The translations under genes and the position numbers were made by a program. From Psychrosphaera sp. (lineage in GTDB: Bacteria > Pseudomonadota > Gammaproteobacteria > Enterobacterales > Alteromonadaceae), in assembly GCA_028098005.1 (NCBI GenBank), contig JAOHFM010000003.1:1-59846 (forward strand): DNA of 59,846 nt. The letters are read 5' to 3'. The notes beneath the pieces were generated by a model. The model was given only the letters and a program-made list of their open reading frames with translations, was not told the DNA's origin and did no database searches. This document shows, in pieces, positions 9,995-17,977 of this stretch. Each line of letters starts with the position of its first letter. Within the stretch, counting starts at the first letter, position 1.

Positions 9995-10972
9995 ATGCCT
10001 AGAATAAGCAAACGCCTCAAAGCCAGGCAACAAGACAACCTCGACCGCTGGTTGGTTTCTTATGCCGATTATATGACTCTTATGTTCGCACTATTTGTAG
10101 TGCTTTATGCATTGTCTATCGTAAAAGAAAAGTCTTTTGACACACTTTCCCAGTCTCTAGGTCAAATATTTCATATTACCGGTGACAGAGGCAAAGGGAC
10201 TGCAGGAGATGGTATTTTAACAAACCAAATTGCTCAGCAAGATGTTCTCGATGGTAATTCCCTCAATCCAGAAAAAGGCCCTGAGCTTTTGGACCAGGAC
10301 TTGTTAATCAATGAATCTAAAAATAAGAAGCTAGGTAATCCGTTACAAGCATTAAAGCAAGACTTACAAACTGCGCTGGTTGACGTTGCCGACCAAGGTG
10401 ACGCAAAACTACGAATAAACGATGATTGGTTAACTATTGAGTTGTCGAGTGGTGTCTTATTTGCCTCAGGTAGCGCATCTGCGAATCCACAAGCATTCCC
10501 TATTGTTCAAGAGGTTGCCAATTCCTTGGCGCAAGTAAATAATTACATTGAAGTTCGTGGGTTTACAGACGACCTGCCTATTAACAACGAAATATTTTCC
10601 TCAAATTGGGAGTTGTCAGCAGCTCGTGCTGCACTGATAACAAACCTATTGGAACAATTCGGTATAGTAAAAGATAGGTTGAGTATTAAAGCTAATGGCC
10701 CAAATGAACCAATAGCGAGCAATGAAACTGCAGAGGGGCGCTCTAGAAATCGTCGTGTAGTAATCGCGTTGTCAAAATTCTCATATTTACAGCCTCGACC
10801 AGAAGAACCAAACAAAGAACAACTGCAACAGAACTTAGCTGATAAATTCCCAAATGAGACGTCAGAAGGTAATGAATTGAGAGTAATTCAGCTTCCAGGC
10901 GGTGGAATTAGAATCACTACTCGACAAGAGGCTGAGAATGAGCAAAAATCAGATAATGATGGAAACGAATAG
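9995..10972 (+). CDS. motD: Flagellar motor stator protein MotD (MotB/OmpA family)
   Basis: This is the MotB-type partner of MotC. The single membrane helix includes RWLVSYADYMTLMFALFVVL, with the ion-binding Asp at about residue 25. A linker (about 50-130) is followed by the OmpA-like peptidoglycan-binding domain (about 140-265; IEVRGFTDDLPINNEIFSSN and GRSRNRRVVI). A hydrophilic C-terminal tail of about 55 residues extends past the domain. It starts 11 bases after motC. Together the pair forms a second or alternative stator; the main motAB/pomAB set, if any, lies outside the window. Confidence 0.9.
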   Translation: MPRISKRLKARQQDNLDRWLVSYADYMTLMFALFVVLYALSIVKEKSFDTLSQSLGQIFHITGDRGKGTAGDGILTNQIAQQDVLDGNSLNPEKGPELLDQDLLINESKNKKLGNPLQALKQDLQTALVDVADQGDAKLRINDDWLTIELSSGVLFASGSASANPQAFPIVQEVANSLAQVNNYIEVRGFTDDLPINNEIFSSNWELSAARAALITNLLEQFGIVKDRLSIKANGPNEPIASNETAEGRSRNRRVVIALSKFSYLQPRPEEPNKEQLQQNLADKFPNETSEGNELRVIQLPGGGIRITTRQEAENEQKSDNDGNE

Positions 10973-10980
10973 GTTGTAGG

Positions 10981-11748
10981 ATGAAAGTTTGGACGGTTGC
11001 CAATCAAAAGGGTGGTGTTGGTAAAACAACCACTGTAATTTCGTTGGGTGCTATTTTAGCGCAACAAGGAAAAAAGGTATTAATGATAGATACCGATCCT
11101 CATGCTTCTTTAACCTACTACTTTGGCTTAGACTCCGAGCAGTTAGAATATGGTGTCTACGATGTTTTCACACGTTCTGAAACAATGGATCAGGAGCATT
11201 GGAATAAGTGTACCTGGCAATCACCAGTTGAAAATTTAGATATATTGCCTGCAACAATGGCGATGGCTACATTGGATGGTGTATTGAGTAAAAAGTCCGG
11301 TATGGGCTTAATTATAAAAAAAGCGCTAGAAAAGTTCGCTTTTGAATATGATCATGTCTTAATTGATTGCCCACCTATCTTGGGTGTTTTAATGGTAAAT
11401 GCTTTGGCGGCTTGTAATAAAGTTCTAATTCCGGTACAAACAGAGTGTATGGCTTTAAAAGGCTTAGAACGTATGTACCGGACAATGGAACTAATACAAT
11501 CTTCGCAATCCAAAGAATATGATGTATGTATTATTCCCACTATGTATGATAAGCGTACAAAAGCCTCCAAAGTTGCATACAAAGAGCTAAATCATATGTA
11601 TGCTAATAAAGTCTGGCAGGGTGTTATCCCAATAGACACAAATTTTAGGACAGCAAGTATGGAACGGATACCATTACCTATATATAACAAAAACTCTCGC
11701 GGCGTATTTGCCTATCAAGAATTACTAAAACAATTAGAGAACAGCTGA
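10981..11748 (+). CDS. ParA-family ATPase ParC-like (chemotaxis array positioning)
   Basis: This is a ParA/Soj-type ATPase. It has the Walker A motif NQKGGVGKTTTVISLG near residues 8-23, the switch DTDPHASLTYYFG and Walker B VLIDCPPILG. In Vibrio and Pseudomonas the gene at this position (ParC in Vibrio) places the polar chemotaxis array and ensures its inheritance, acting with the CheW-domain protein ParP. Here the next gene is exactly such a protein. At 255 residues it has normal length. The Vibrio function is transferred by gene order, so the family call is firm and the role is inferred. Confidence 0.9.
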   Translation: MKVWTVANQKGGVGKTTTVISLGAILAQQGKKVLMIDTDPHASLTYYFGLDSEQLEYGVYDVFTRSETMDQEHWNKCTWQSPVENLDILPATMAMATLDGVLSKKSGMGLIIKKALEKFAFEYDHVLIDCPPILGVLMVNALAACNKVLIPVQTECMALKGLERMYRTMELIQSSQSKEYDVCIIPTMYDKRTKASKVAYKELNHMYANKVWQGVIPIDTNFRTASMERIPLPIYNKNSRGVFAYQELLKQLENS

Positions 11749-11752
11749 CGTT

Positions 11753-12772
11753 ATGTTTGCCAGTGAAAATGTGATGAAGGATTATTTGGATCAGTTATTA
11801 ACTGATGACAATGAAAATCTGGAGCATAATAATAAAAAAGAACCGTCTGAAACGGTCGAACAAATCAAAGAAATTAATCATCCCTCTGCTGATAATCTCG
11901 CAGAATCTAAATACAGTGCTAAAATTAAACAAGATTTTAGTAATGTAGAAGATTTACCTCAAAAAAATAAACTAAAACTAAAGCCTATTGAAAAAGCAAT
12001 AGTTGCCGATAAAACGTTGCCAGTGAAAGAGCCTGAGCCTGAAGTTAACTCTTTAGAGCAACTTTTATTAGCGGTTAGCATGCAGCAACAAGAGGCGGCG
12101 GAAGCATTAGCTTTAAAAGAGCAGCAAGAGCTAGAAATTGAGCCGTTAGTTGATGAACTCTTGAAAGCGGAAGTTGATACGGCAGCAGAAGTTGAAGTCT
12201 CAACAGAAGTTGAAGTTTCAACTCAAGATGAAATATCGTCGGCAGTAGAAACTGAAGCGAAAGTAGAAGTTCAGCCGCAATTGCAAGAAAGTGCGTCAGA
12301 AGTATTAGTAAAATCGAGAGACAAGATTGAAGAGCCATTCCAAGCGTTGTTTTTTGAAGTGGCAGGTTTATCGTTAGCGGTACCGTTACACGAACTCGGT
12401 GGCATCCATAATTTAGAAGATGTTACTAGCTTATTTGGCAAGCCAGATTGGTTCTTGGGTGTAATGGTTAATCGAGATAAAAAAATTAATGTGGTTGAAT
12501 CGGCTAAATGGGTAATGCCAGAAAAGTACGACTCACTGCAGGCCAAGCTTGATTATAAATATTTAATTATGCTTGGCGAGAGTAACTGGGGTTTAGCCGC
12601 TGAGAAATTGGTAACGACAGAGTACATAAAACCAGATGATGTTAAGTGGCGTACTCAAGCAGGTAAAAGACCTTGGTTATTAGGAACGATTAAAGAAAAA
12701 ATGTGTGCTTTATTGCATGTCGATGATTTAGTTGCCATGCTTAATAAAGGCATTAATGCACGTCAAGAATAA
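11753..12772 (+). CDS. ParP-like CheW-domain protein
   Basis: The first 190 residues are charged and rich in Glu/Ala/Val, opening with MFASENVMKDYLDQLLTDD. The last 140 (about 195-335) form a CheW-like domain, from FQALFFEVAGLSLAVPLHEL to the end, including WFLGVMVNRDKKINVVESA. This arrangement, located between a ParA-type gene and cheW, matches Vibrio ParP, which holds CheA in the polar array and binds ParC. It starts 4 bases after the ParA-like gene, with only a weak ribosome site. The Glu-Val repeats in the linker (EVEVSTEVEVST) are low complexity. Role inferred from domain layout and context. Confidence 0.85.
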   Translation: MFASENVMKDYLDQLLTDDNENLEHNNKKEPSETVEQIKEINHPSADNLAESKYSAKIKQDFSNVEDLPQKNKLKLKPIEKAIVADKTLPVKEPEPEVNSLEQLLLAVSMQQQEAAEALALKEQQELEIEPLVDELLKAEVDTAAEVEVSTEVEVSTQDEISSAVETEAKVEVQPQLQESASEVLVKSRDKIEEPFQALFFEVAGLSLAVPLHELGGIHNLEDVTSLFGKPDWFLGVMVNRDKKINVVESAKWVMPEKYDSLQAKLDYKYLIMLGESNWGLAAEKLVTTEYIKPDDVKWRTQAGKRPWLLGTIKEKMCALLHVDDLVAMLNKGINARQE

Positions 12773-12798
12773 AGTTATTCAAATTAGGAGTTGCTCAC

Positions 12799-13293
12799 AT
12801 GAGTGAAGAAAGAGCCCCAGTTAGTAAACTAACAGATGGCAACGATGAAGTGTTGCAGTGGGTTACGTTTCGTTTAGAAGATGAAACTTATGGTATCAAC
12901 GTAATGCAAGTTCAAGAAGTATTGCGCTATACAGAAATAGCTCCCGTGCCAGGTGCGCCTGAGTATGTTTTGGGTATCATCAACCTTCGCGGTAACGTTG
13001 TGACTGTTATTGATACTAGAGCTCGATTTGGATTGTCTAACGGTGAAGTGAGTGATAATTCAAGAATTGTAATTATTGAGTCTGATAAACAAGTTATTGG
13101 TATTCTTGTTGATAGTGTTGCTGAAGTTGTTTACCTCAAAACATCTGAAATTGACAGTGCACCAAACGTAGGTACAGATGAAAGTGCTAAGTTTATTCAA
13201 GGCGTGAGTAATCGTAGCGGCGAGCTATTAATTCTTGTCGATCTTAACAAACTAATGACAGATGAAGAGTGGGATGAAATCTCAGACATCTAA
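12799..13293 (+). CDS. cheW: Chemotaxis coupling protein CheW
   Basis: CheW links chemoreceptors to CheA in the signalling array. The whole 164-residue protein is one CheW domain: VTFRLEDETYGINVMQVQEVL, PGAPEYVLGIINLRGNVV, VIDTRARFGL and GILVDSVAEVV. AGGAG (12787-12791) precedes the ATG. It follows the ParP-like gene by 26 bases and is followed by a DUF2802 gene, the same order as in many marine gammaproteobacteria. Confidence 0.96.
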   Translation: MSEERAPVSKLTDGNDEVLQWVTFRLEDETYGINVMQVQEVLRYTEIAPVPGAPEYVLGIINLRGNVVTVIDTRARFGLSNGEVSDNSRIVIIESDKQVIGILVDSVAEVVYLKTSEIDSAPNVGTDESAKFIQGVSNRSGELLILVDLNKLMTDEEWDEISDI

Positions 13294-13311
13294 CTTTAGT
13301 AGAGACTCGAA

Positions 13312-13773
13312 ATGATGGTGTGGAATTGGGCCCTAGCTGGATTGGTAACATTCTGTATGTTAGCAATCCTTGTGCTTTTTACACGCCATCGACAGCAGTC
13401 TTCGCATCACAAATCTGAACTCCAGCAGCTAAATAGTGTTTTTAGCTTACAAAATGAAACAATAAATCAGCTAAAACAAAAGCTAGACAGTAACCACCTT
13501 CTTTATTCAAAATCTGAACAACATAAAGAACAAATGCAACAACTGATAACCCAATTGCAGTCTAATCAACAGCAACAGCTAGATGTCATTACCGAACTCA
13601 GCAATAAAGTCTTAATGCTTGAGCAAAACCACGAACCTAATCCATTATATACCCGAGCCAAAAAAATGATTGAACTTGGGGCTGAAATGGATGAAGTCAT
13701 TCAAGAATGTGAGATATCACGAGCCGAAGCTGAACTATTAATCGCCATGCAAAAACAAATTAAATCCGCGTAA
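13312..13773 (+). CDS. DUF2802 family membrane-anchored coiled-coil protein
   Basis: This is a small protein with an N-terminal membrane helix (WNWALAGLVTFCMLAILVLF, residues 4-23), then a Gln-rich predicted coiled coil (about 30-110), and a conserved C-terminal block (YTRAKKMIELGAEMDEVIQE, then CEISRAEAELLIAMQ). That layout and the place right after cheW match the DUF2802 family, whose function is not known to me. The C-terminal block looks like a small helix-turn-helix-like fold. It ends the chemotaxis operon; the next 130 bases contain the flgF promoter. Confidence 0.8.
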   Translation: MMVWNWALAGLVTFCMLAILVLFTRHRQQSSHHKSELQQLNSVFSLQNETINQLKQKLDSNHLLYSKSEQHKEQMQQLITQLQSNQQQQLDVITELSNKVLMLEQNHEPNPLYTRAKKMIELGAEMDEVIQECEISRAEAELLIAMQKQIKSA

Positions 13774-13855
13774 AATAAAATTCCTGTTACTAATCCGCTT
13801 AACTCTTAACTCTAAAAACCCCTGTACTCCTTGATGTCGCTACGTTTTCAATCTG

Positions 13856-13871
13856 TGGCACGATTAATGCT
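13856..13871 (+). promoter_or_regulatory. Sigma-54 promoter of the flgF operon
   Basis: TGGCACG-ATTA-ATGCT matches the -24/-12 consensus (GG and GC ten bases apart). It lies about 50 bases before the flgF start, giving a short leader. In polar flagellates such promoters need an RpoN activator of the FlrC/FleR type, encoded elsewhere. Confidence 0.8.
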
Positions 13872-13919
13872 TTTACTAATCAAGTAAATTTAATCGTCGA
13901 GCAATTGACGGAGGCAAAG

Positions 13920-14687
13920 ATGGATAAGCTCCTTTATGTATCCATGTCGGGTGCAAAACAAAACCTGATTGGTGTTTCAATGAACGCCAATAACTTAGCG
14001 AATGCTAAAACGGCAGGTTTTCGTGCTGACTTTGAGCAGCAACGTTCTATGCAAGCCTTTGGTGATGGACTTCCTACTCGTGTATTTGCAATGGAAGAAC
14101 GACCGGGATCAAAGATGCATCACGGCCCTATTGCAACCACTGGTAGAGACTTAGATATCGCTATATCAGGTCGAGGCTGGTTAGCTGTCCAAGATCAGAA
14201 TGGCGAAGAAGCTTATACCCGAGAAGGTAATTTACAAATTACCCGTGACGGATTATTGACGACCGCCAAAGGTACACCCATTTTAGGAGAAGGTGGACCC
14301 ATCGTATTGCCAGTTCCTGTTGAAAAAGTAGAGATAGGACCTGACGGCAGTGTCACTGTTCGACCTCAAGGTGCACCTGCTAATTTTTTGGAAGTGGTGG
14401 ACCGATTAAAAGTAATAGAACCACCAAATGATAATGACCTCACAAAAGGTTTAGATGGCTTATTCCGCTCTAAAGATGAAGTGCTTTCCAACGACCTTTG
14501 TGGGTTTTGTGAAGCCTCACCAAATATACGTATTGTGAGCGGTGCTTTAGAAATGAGTAATGTAAATCCTGTAGAAGAAATGGTGTCGATGATTTCTCAC
14601 CAACGCCAATATGAAATGCAGGTAAAAATGATGAAAACGGCAGAAGACATAGATCGCACTGAAGATTCATTGTTGAGAATAGTTTAA
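13920..14687 (+). CDS. flgF: Flagellar proximal/distal rod protein FlgF
   Basis: FlgF is a rod subunit of the flagellar basal body. The start MDKLLYVSMSGAKQNL and the segment SMNANNLANAKTAGFRADF are the conserved rod/hook N-terminal region. The C-terminal helix has the family signature ALEMSNVNPVEEMVSMISHQRQ. The frame is open from a TTG at 13905, but I place the start at ATG 13920 because GGAGG (13910-13914) fits it. It heads the flgFGHI block; flgB, flgC, flgD and flgE, usually just upstream, are absent. Confidence 0.95.
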   Translation: MDKLLYVSMSGAKQNLIGVSMNANNLANAKTAGFRADFEQQRSMQAFGDGLPTRVFAMEERPGSKMHHGPIATTGRDLDIAISGRGWLAVQDQNGEEAYTREGNLQITRDGLLTTAKGTPILGEGGPIVLPVPVEKVEIGPDGSVTVRPQGAPANFLEVVDRLKVIEPPNDNDLTKGLDGLFRSKDEVLSNDLCGFCEASPNIRIVSGALEMSNVNPVEEMVSMISHQRQYEMQVKMMKTAEDIDRTEDSLLRIV

Positions 14688-14711
14688 TTAGAGTTAATTG
14701 AGGAGTCGGCC

Positions 14712-15500
14712 ATGCATCCCGCACTTTGGATAAGTAAAACAGGCTTAGATGCCCAGCAAACAGATATTGCGGTTATTTCAAACAACCTAGCAAATGCTAG
14801 CACCGTAGGCTTTAAAAAAAGCAGAGCGGTATTTGAAGACTTGTTATACCAGAACATTAATCAGCCGGGCGGTCGTTCATCGCAGGATACCGAATTACCA
14901 AATGGTTTAATGTTGGGCGCAGGTACTAAGGTTGTCGCAACGCAAAAGAATTTTTCGCAAGGCAACATGTCAACCACAGACAATAGCTTAGACTTCATGA
15001 TTCAAGGCGATGGTTTCTTTGAAATTCAACGTCCAGATGGAACGCTAGCGTATACACGTAATGGTCAGTTTTCTTTAGATGAAAACGGTCGAATTGTTAC
15101 ATCAGGCGCTGGTTTTGCACTGCAGCCAGAAATGAATGTACCCGCTGAAGCTAAATCCATCACTATTTCACAACAGGGTGAAGTGACGGTTCAAATACCG
15201 GGCCAGGGAGCTGGTGTTGCAATCGGTCAGCTTACTATCAGTGACTTTATTAATCCGGCTGGTCTAGAGCCAATAGGACAAAATTTATTTACTGAAACCG
15301 GTGTAAGTGGTGCGCCAGTTCAAGGTAATCCAGGGGTTAACGGGCTAGGAATCGTTGTACAAGGTGCATTAGAAACGTCTAACGTAAATGTAACTGAAGA
15401 ACTTGTAAACATGATTGAGAGCCAACGTGTATACGAAATGAACTCTAAAGTAATTTCGTCGGTTGATCAGATGCTTAGCTTTATTACGCAACAACTATAA
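14712..15500 (+). CDS. flgG: Flagellar distal rod protein FlgG
   Basis: FlgG forms the distal rod that passes through the P and L rings. The protein begins MHPALWISKTGLDAQQTDIAVISNNLANASTVGFKKSRAVFEDLLY with the standard rod motif, and ends with GALETSNVNVTEELVNMIES and QRVYEMNSKVISSVDQMLSF. Its 262 residues are the usual length. TGAGGAG precedes the ATG. It follows flgF by 24 bases in the same operon. Confidence 0.97.
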   Translation: MHPALWISKTGLDAQQTDIAVISNNLANASTVGFKKSRAVFEDLLYQNINQPGGRSSQDTELPNGLMLGAGTKVVATQKNFSQGNMSTTDNSLDFMIQGDGFFEIQRPDGTLAYTRNGQFSLDENGRIVTSGAGFALQPEMNVPAEAKSITISQQGEVTVQIPGQGAGVAIGQLTISDFINPAGLEPIGQNLFTETGVSGAPVQGNPGVNGLGIVVQGALETSNVNVTEELVNMIESQRVYEMNSKVISSVDQMLSFITQQL

Positions 15501-15524
15501 CTGGTAGATGTTTGGAGTCAGATT

Positions 15525-16250
15525 ATGAACATATCGAATTCGCTAGATCAAATAAACCAATCTACAAAGGATGTTTTAAGAGTTTTGTCTCTTGTTGGTG
15601 GTATTGGCTTGTTAAGTGGTTGTGCAGTGAATCATGATGTGGTGGAGGAAGATCCATTCTTTGCTCCAATCATGCCAGAAATTCCTTCGGAAGAAGTAGT
15701 TGCTACAGGCAGCTTGTATCACAGTGGCTGGTCAAACGGCCTATATTCAGATACTAAAGCAAGGCGTGTTGGAGACATTATTACCGTCATGTTGATGGAA
15801 AACACTCAAGCATCAAAGACGGCAAAAACCGAAACGAAAAAAGAAACCGACGCGAGTTTATCACCTCTTGTTGGTTTAAATGGCGTGGCGCCAACGATTG
15901 GCGGCAATACATTAGAGATGGGCATTGAATCAGATAGTACCTTTAAAGGTGATGCAAAGTCAGACCAAAGCAACAGTTTGAATGGCCAAATAACCGTACA
16001 TGTTTTGAGAGTTTTACCAAATGGCAATCTAATTATTAGAGGTGAAAAGTGGTTAACACTTAATACCGGGCAAGAGTTTATTAGGCTCACAGGTATTGTG
16101 AGATCGGAAGACGTTTCATCGGATAACACGGTTGAATCTACTCGCGTAGCGAATGCACGCATATCTTACAGCGGCAAAGGCTCTTTGGCAGAGGCTCAAG
16201 AAACTGGTTGGTTATCTCAGTTTTTCATGAGTTCGATGTGGCCATTTTAG
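15525..16250 (+). CDS. flgH: Flagellar L-ring lipoprotein FlgH
   Basis: FlgH makes the outer-membrane L ring around the rod. A lipobox LLSGC is present near residues 29-33, after an unusually long, partly hydrophilic N-terminus (MNISNSLDQINQSTKDVLRV) ahead of the hydrophobic stretch. The mature part has FlgH landmarks such as LYSDTKARRVGDIITVML and NGNLIIRGEKWLTLNTG-type sequence. The ATG is chosen for the upstream GGAG; no later start would leave the signal peptide intact except by losing its charged end. Neighbours are flgG and flgI. Confidence 0.95.
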   Translation: MNISNSLDQINQSTKDVLRVLSLVGGIGLLSGCAVNHDVVEEDPFFAPIMPEIPSEEVVATGSLYHSGWSNGLYSDTKARRVGDIITVMLMENTQASKTAKTETKKETDASLSPLVGLNGVAPTIGGNTLEMGIESDSTFKGDAKSDQSNSLNGQITVHVLRVLPNGNLIIRGEKWLTLNTGQEFIRLTGIVRSEDVSSDNTVESTRVANARISYSGKGSLAEAQETGWLSQFFMSSMWPF

Positions 16251-16259
16251 GAGTTACAC

Positions 16260-17354
16260 ATGAAAATTTTATTAGCTTTTTTTATTGTCTGCAGCCTCAT
16301 TTTTAGCTCAAGTGTTAAAGCTGTACGTATTAAAGATGTTTCTACAGTACAAGGGATTCGTTCCAACCAATTGGTTGGGTATGGCTTAGTGGTTGGTCTG
16401 CCAGGAACGGGAGAGCAAACAACATTCACAGAACAAAGTTTTAAAGCAATGTTGGGAAATTTTGGTATCCAGCTTCCTGCGAGTTTAAAGCCCAAAATTA
16501 AAAACGTAGCGGCAGTTGCAGTTCATGCAGAGTTACCTGCGTTTTCAAAGCCTGGCCAGAATATCGACATTACCGTTTCGTCTATAGGTAGCGCTGGTAG
16601 TCTACGAGGCGGTACGCTGATTCAAACCTTTCTAAAAGGTGCCGATGGCAATATATATGCCGTAGCACAGGGCTCTTTGGTTGTTGGCGGTTTAGGAGTT
16701 CAAGGGCTAGACGGGTCTCAGGTTGTTATTAATACGCCAACCGTAGGCCGCATTCCAAATGGTGCAACTGTTGAACGTTCAGTACCAACGCCTTTTGGAA
16801 ATGGCGATCATATTACCTTTAACCTAAATGAACCGGATTTTACGTCTGCAAAGCGTTTAGCGGATACGATAAACAATTTAGTAGGTCCGAATACAGCCAA
16901 ACCAATGGATTCAGTTTCAGTTCGAGTTATAGCGCCAAGAGATATCTCACAACGAGTTGCTTATTTATCGGCTATTGAAAACCTAGAGTTTCAACCAGCC
17001 AGTACGAGTGCAAAAATTATTGTCAACTCAAGAACTGGCACAATTGTTATCGGTAAAGACGTAAGGTTAAAGCCTGCGGCGATTACCCATGGTAATTTGA
17101 CTGTCACTATTGCTGAAAATCAGCAAGTTGATCAACCTAACCCGCTGGCAAATGGCCAAACGGTTGTAACAAATCAAACAATAATAGATGTCGCGAGAGA
17201 TGATACTCGAGCGTTTGTTTTTGACCCTGGTGCGAATCTTGACGATTTAGTACGCGCCATAAACCAAGTGGGCGCAGCTCCTGGCGATTTAATGGCTATT
17301 CTAGAGGCATTAAAGCAAGCTGGGGCGATTGATGGTCAGTTGGTTGTGATTTAA
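16260..17354 (+). CDS. flgI: Flagellar P-ring protein FlgI
   Basis: FlgI is the periplasmic P-ring subunit. Residues 1-21 are a cleavable signal peptide ([21 protein letters not shown]). The mature start [20 protein letters not shown] is highly typical, as are [34 protein letters not shown] and the C-terminal [20 protein letters not shown]. Length is normal at 364 residues. GGAG lies just before the ATG, 9 bases after flgH. Confidence 0.97.
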   Translation: MKILLAFFIVCSLIFSSSVKAVRIKDVSTVQGIRSNQLVGYGLVVGLPGTGEQTTFTEQSFKAMLGNFGIQLPASLKPKIKNVAAVAVHAELPAFSKPGQNIDITVSSIGSAGSLRGGTLIQTFLKGADGNIYAVAQGSLVVGGLGVQGLDGSQVVINTPTVGRIPNGATVERSVPTPFGNGDHITFNLNEPDFTSAKRLADTINNLVGPNTAKPMDSVSVRVIAPRDISQRVAYLSAIENLEFQPASTSAKIIVNSRTGTIVIGKDVRLKPAAITHGNLTVTIAENQQVDQPNPLANGQTVVTNQTIIDVARDDTRAFVFDPGANLDDLVRAINQVGAAPGDLMAILEALKQAGAIDGQLVVI

Positions 17355-17385
17355 CTTTTACTTTAATAATAGAAGGAATAACACG

Positions 17386-17793
17386 ATGGCATTTTCACAA
17401 GTATTGCTAAGTGACGTAACTGCAAATAAAGAAACAAACCAGGCTATCCTGGAGATGTTAGACATTAATGAAGCGCATGACCTTCAATACCATGTGTATG
17501 AAGTCGCGTTTGGCGAAAAGCAAATATTTTGCTGTTTGTCAGGCGGTGTAATTGAAAATAATGAAATTCAATTTACGCCAGTAGGATTAGCTGCATTTGA
17601 AGCGCTAACGAATATCAAAGAAATGCCAGACGCTGAGTATTTTGCTGATTTCATTAGTACTGAAGCAAATATTGCAGAACAAATTGAAACTGTGTTTACT
17701 CGCGTTCCAAACGGAGCAAAAGTATGTTTTGTAGGTGATATTACTGGTGAGTTAAAGGAAGAGTTATCTAAGTTCTTCACAATGATTCACTAG
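17386..17793 (+). CDS. Unknown 135-residue protein between flgI and flgJ
   Basis: I do not recognise this protein. It has no signal peptide or membrane helix and is acidic; its start ATG is supported by AAGGA about ten bases upstream. Segments such as YHVYEVAFGEKQIFCCLSGG and GAKVCFVGDITGELKEELSK suggest a small soluble alpha/beta protein. It contains three Cys with no metal-site spacing. It lies 31 bases after flgI in the same direction and is followed at once by a hairpin and a fresh promoter region, so it seems to be the last gene of the flgF-flgI unit. FlgI and FlgJ are normally adjacent, which makes its presence odd. Confidence 0.75.
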   Translation: MAFSQVLLSDVTANKETNQAILEMLDINEAHDLQYHVYEVAFGEKQIFCCLSGGVIENNEIQFTPVGLAAFEALTNIKEMPDAEYFADFISTEANIAEQIETVFTRVPNGAKVCFVGDITGELKEELSKFFTMIH

Positions 17794-17810
17794 GAGTTCA
17801 TATGCCTGTC

Positions 17811-17851
17811 GCCCAATGATGAGTCAAAACGTAGATGTTGGCTCATCGGGC
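17811..17851 (+). terminator. Bulged hairpin and pyrimidine tract ending the flgF-flgI unit
   Basis: The left arm GCCC-aat-GATGAGTCAA pairs with the right arm TTGGCTCATCGGGC, with a three-base bulge, one G.U pair and a short loop. A pyrimidine-rich run (17852-17878) follows. It probably acts as a terminator or attenuator between the 135-residue gene and flgJ. A five-codon reading frame (ATG 17802, MPVAQ, TGA 17817-17819) preceded by AGGAG ends within the left arm. Confidence 0.55.
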
Positions 17852-17929
17852 AATTTCCCTTTCTCTTCTTCTTTTATTCCAATCCATTTCTCTGCTGAAT
17901 AGTATCAATTGGCACGTTATTTAACCTGT

Positions 17930-17945
17930 TGGCACAAGACTTGAA
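17930..17945 (+). promoter_or_regulatory. Candidate sigma-54 promoter upstream of flgJ
   Basis: TGGCACA-AGAC-TTGAA has a perfect -24 half but GA instead of GC in the -12 half. A second TGGCACG begins at 17910 with a poorer -12 (TTAAC). Either could restart transcription after the hairpin at 17811-17851. The spacing to the flgJ start is 33 to 63 bases depending on the start chosen. Confidence 0.45.
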
Positions 17946-17977
17946 ATGCATTAAGTATTATTAAATTAGTAGCTGAG

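Noticed and set aside
17910..17925. TGGCACG-TTAT-TTAAC as main flgJ promoter
   Set aside because: The -12 half lacks GC or anything close; the site at 17930 is better, so I mention this one only as a possible tandem element.
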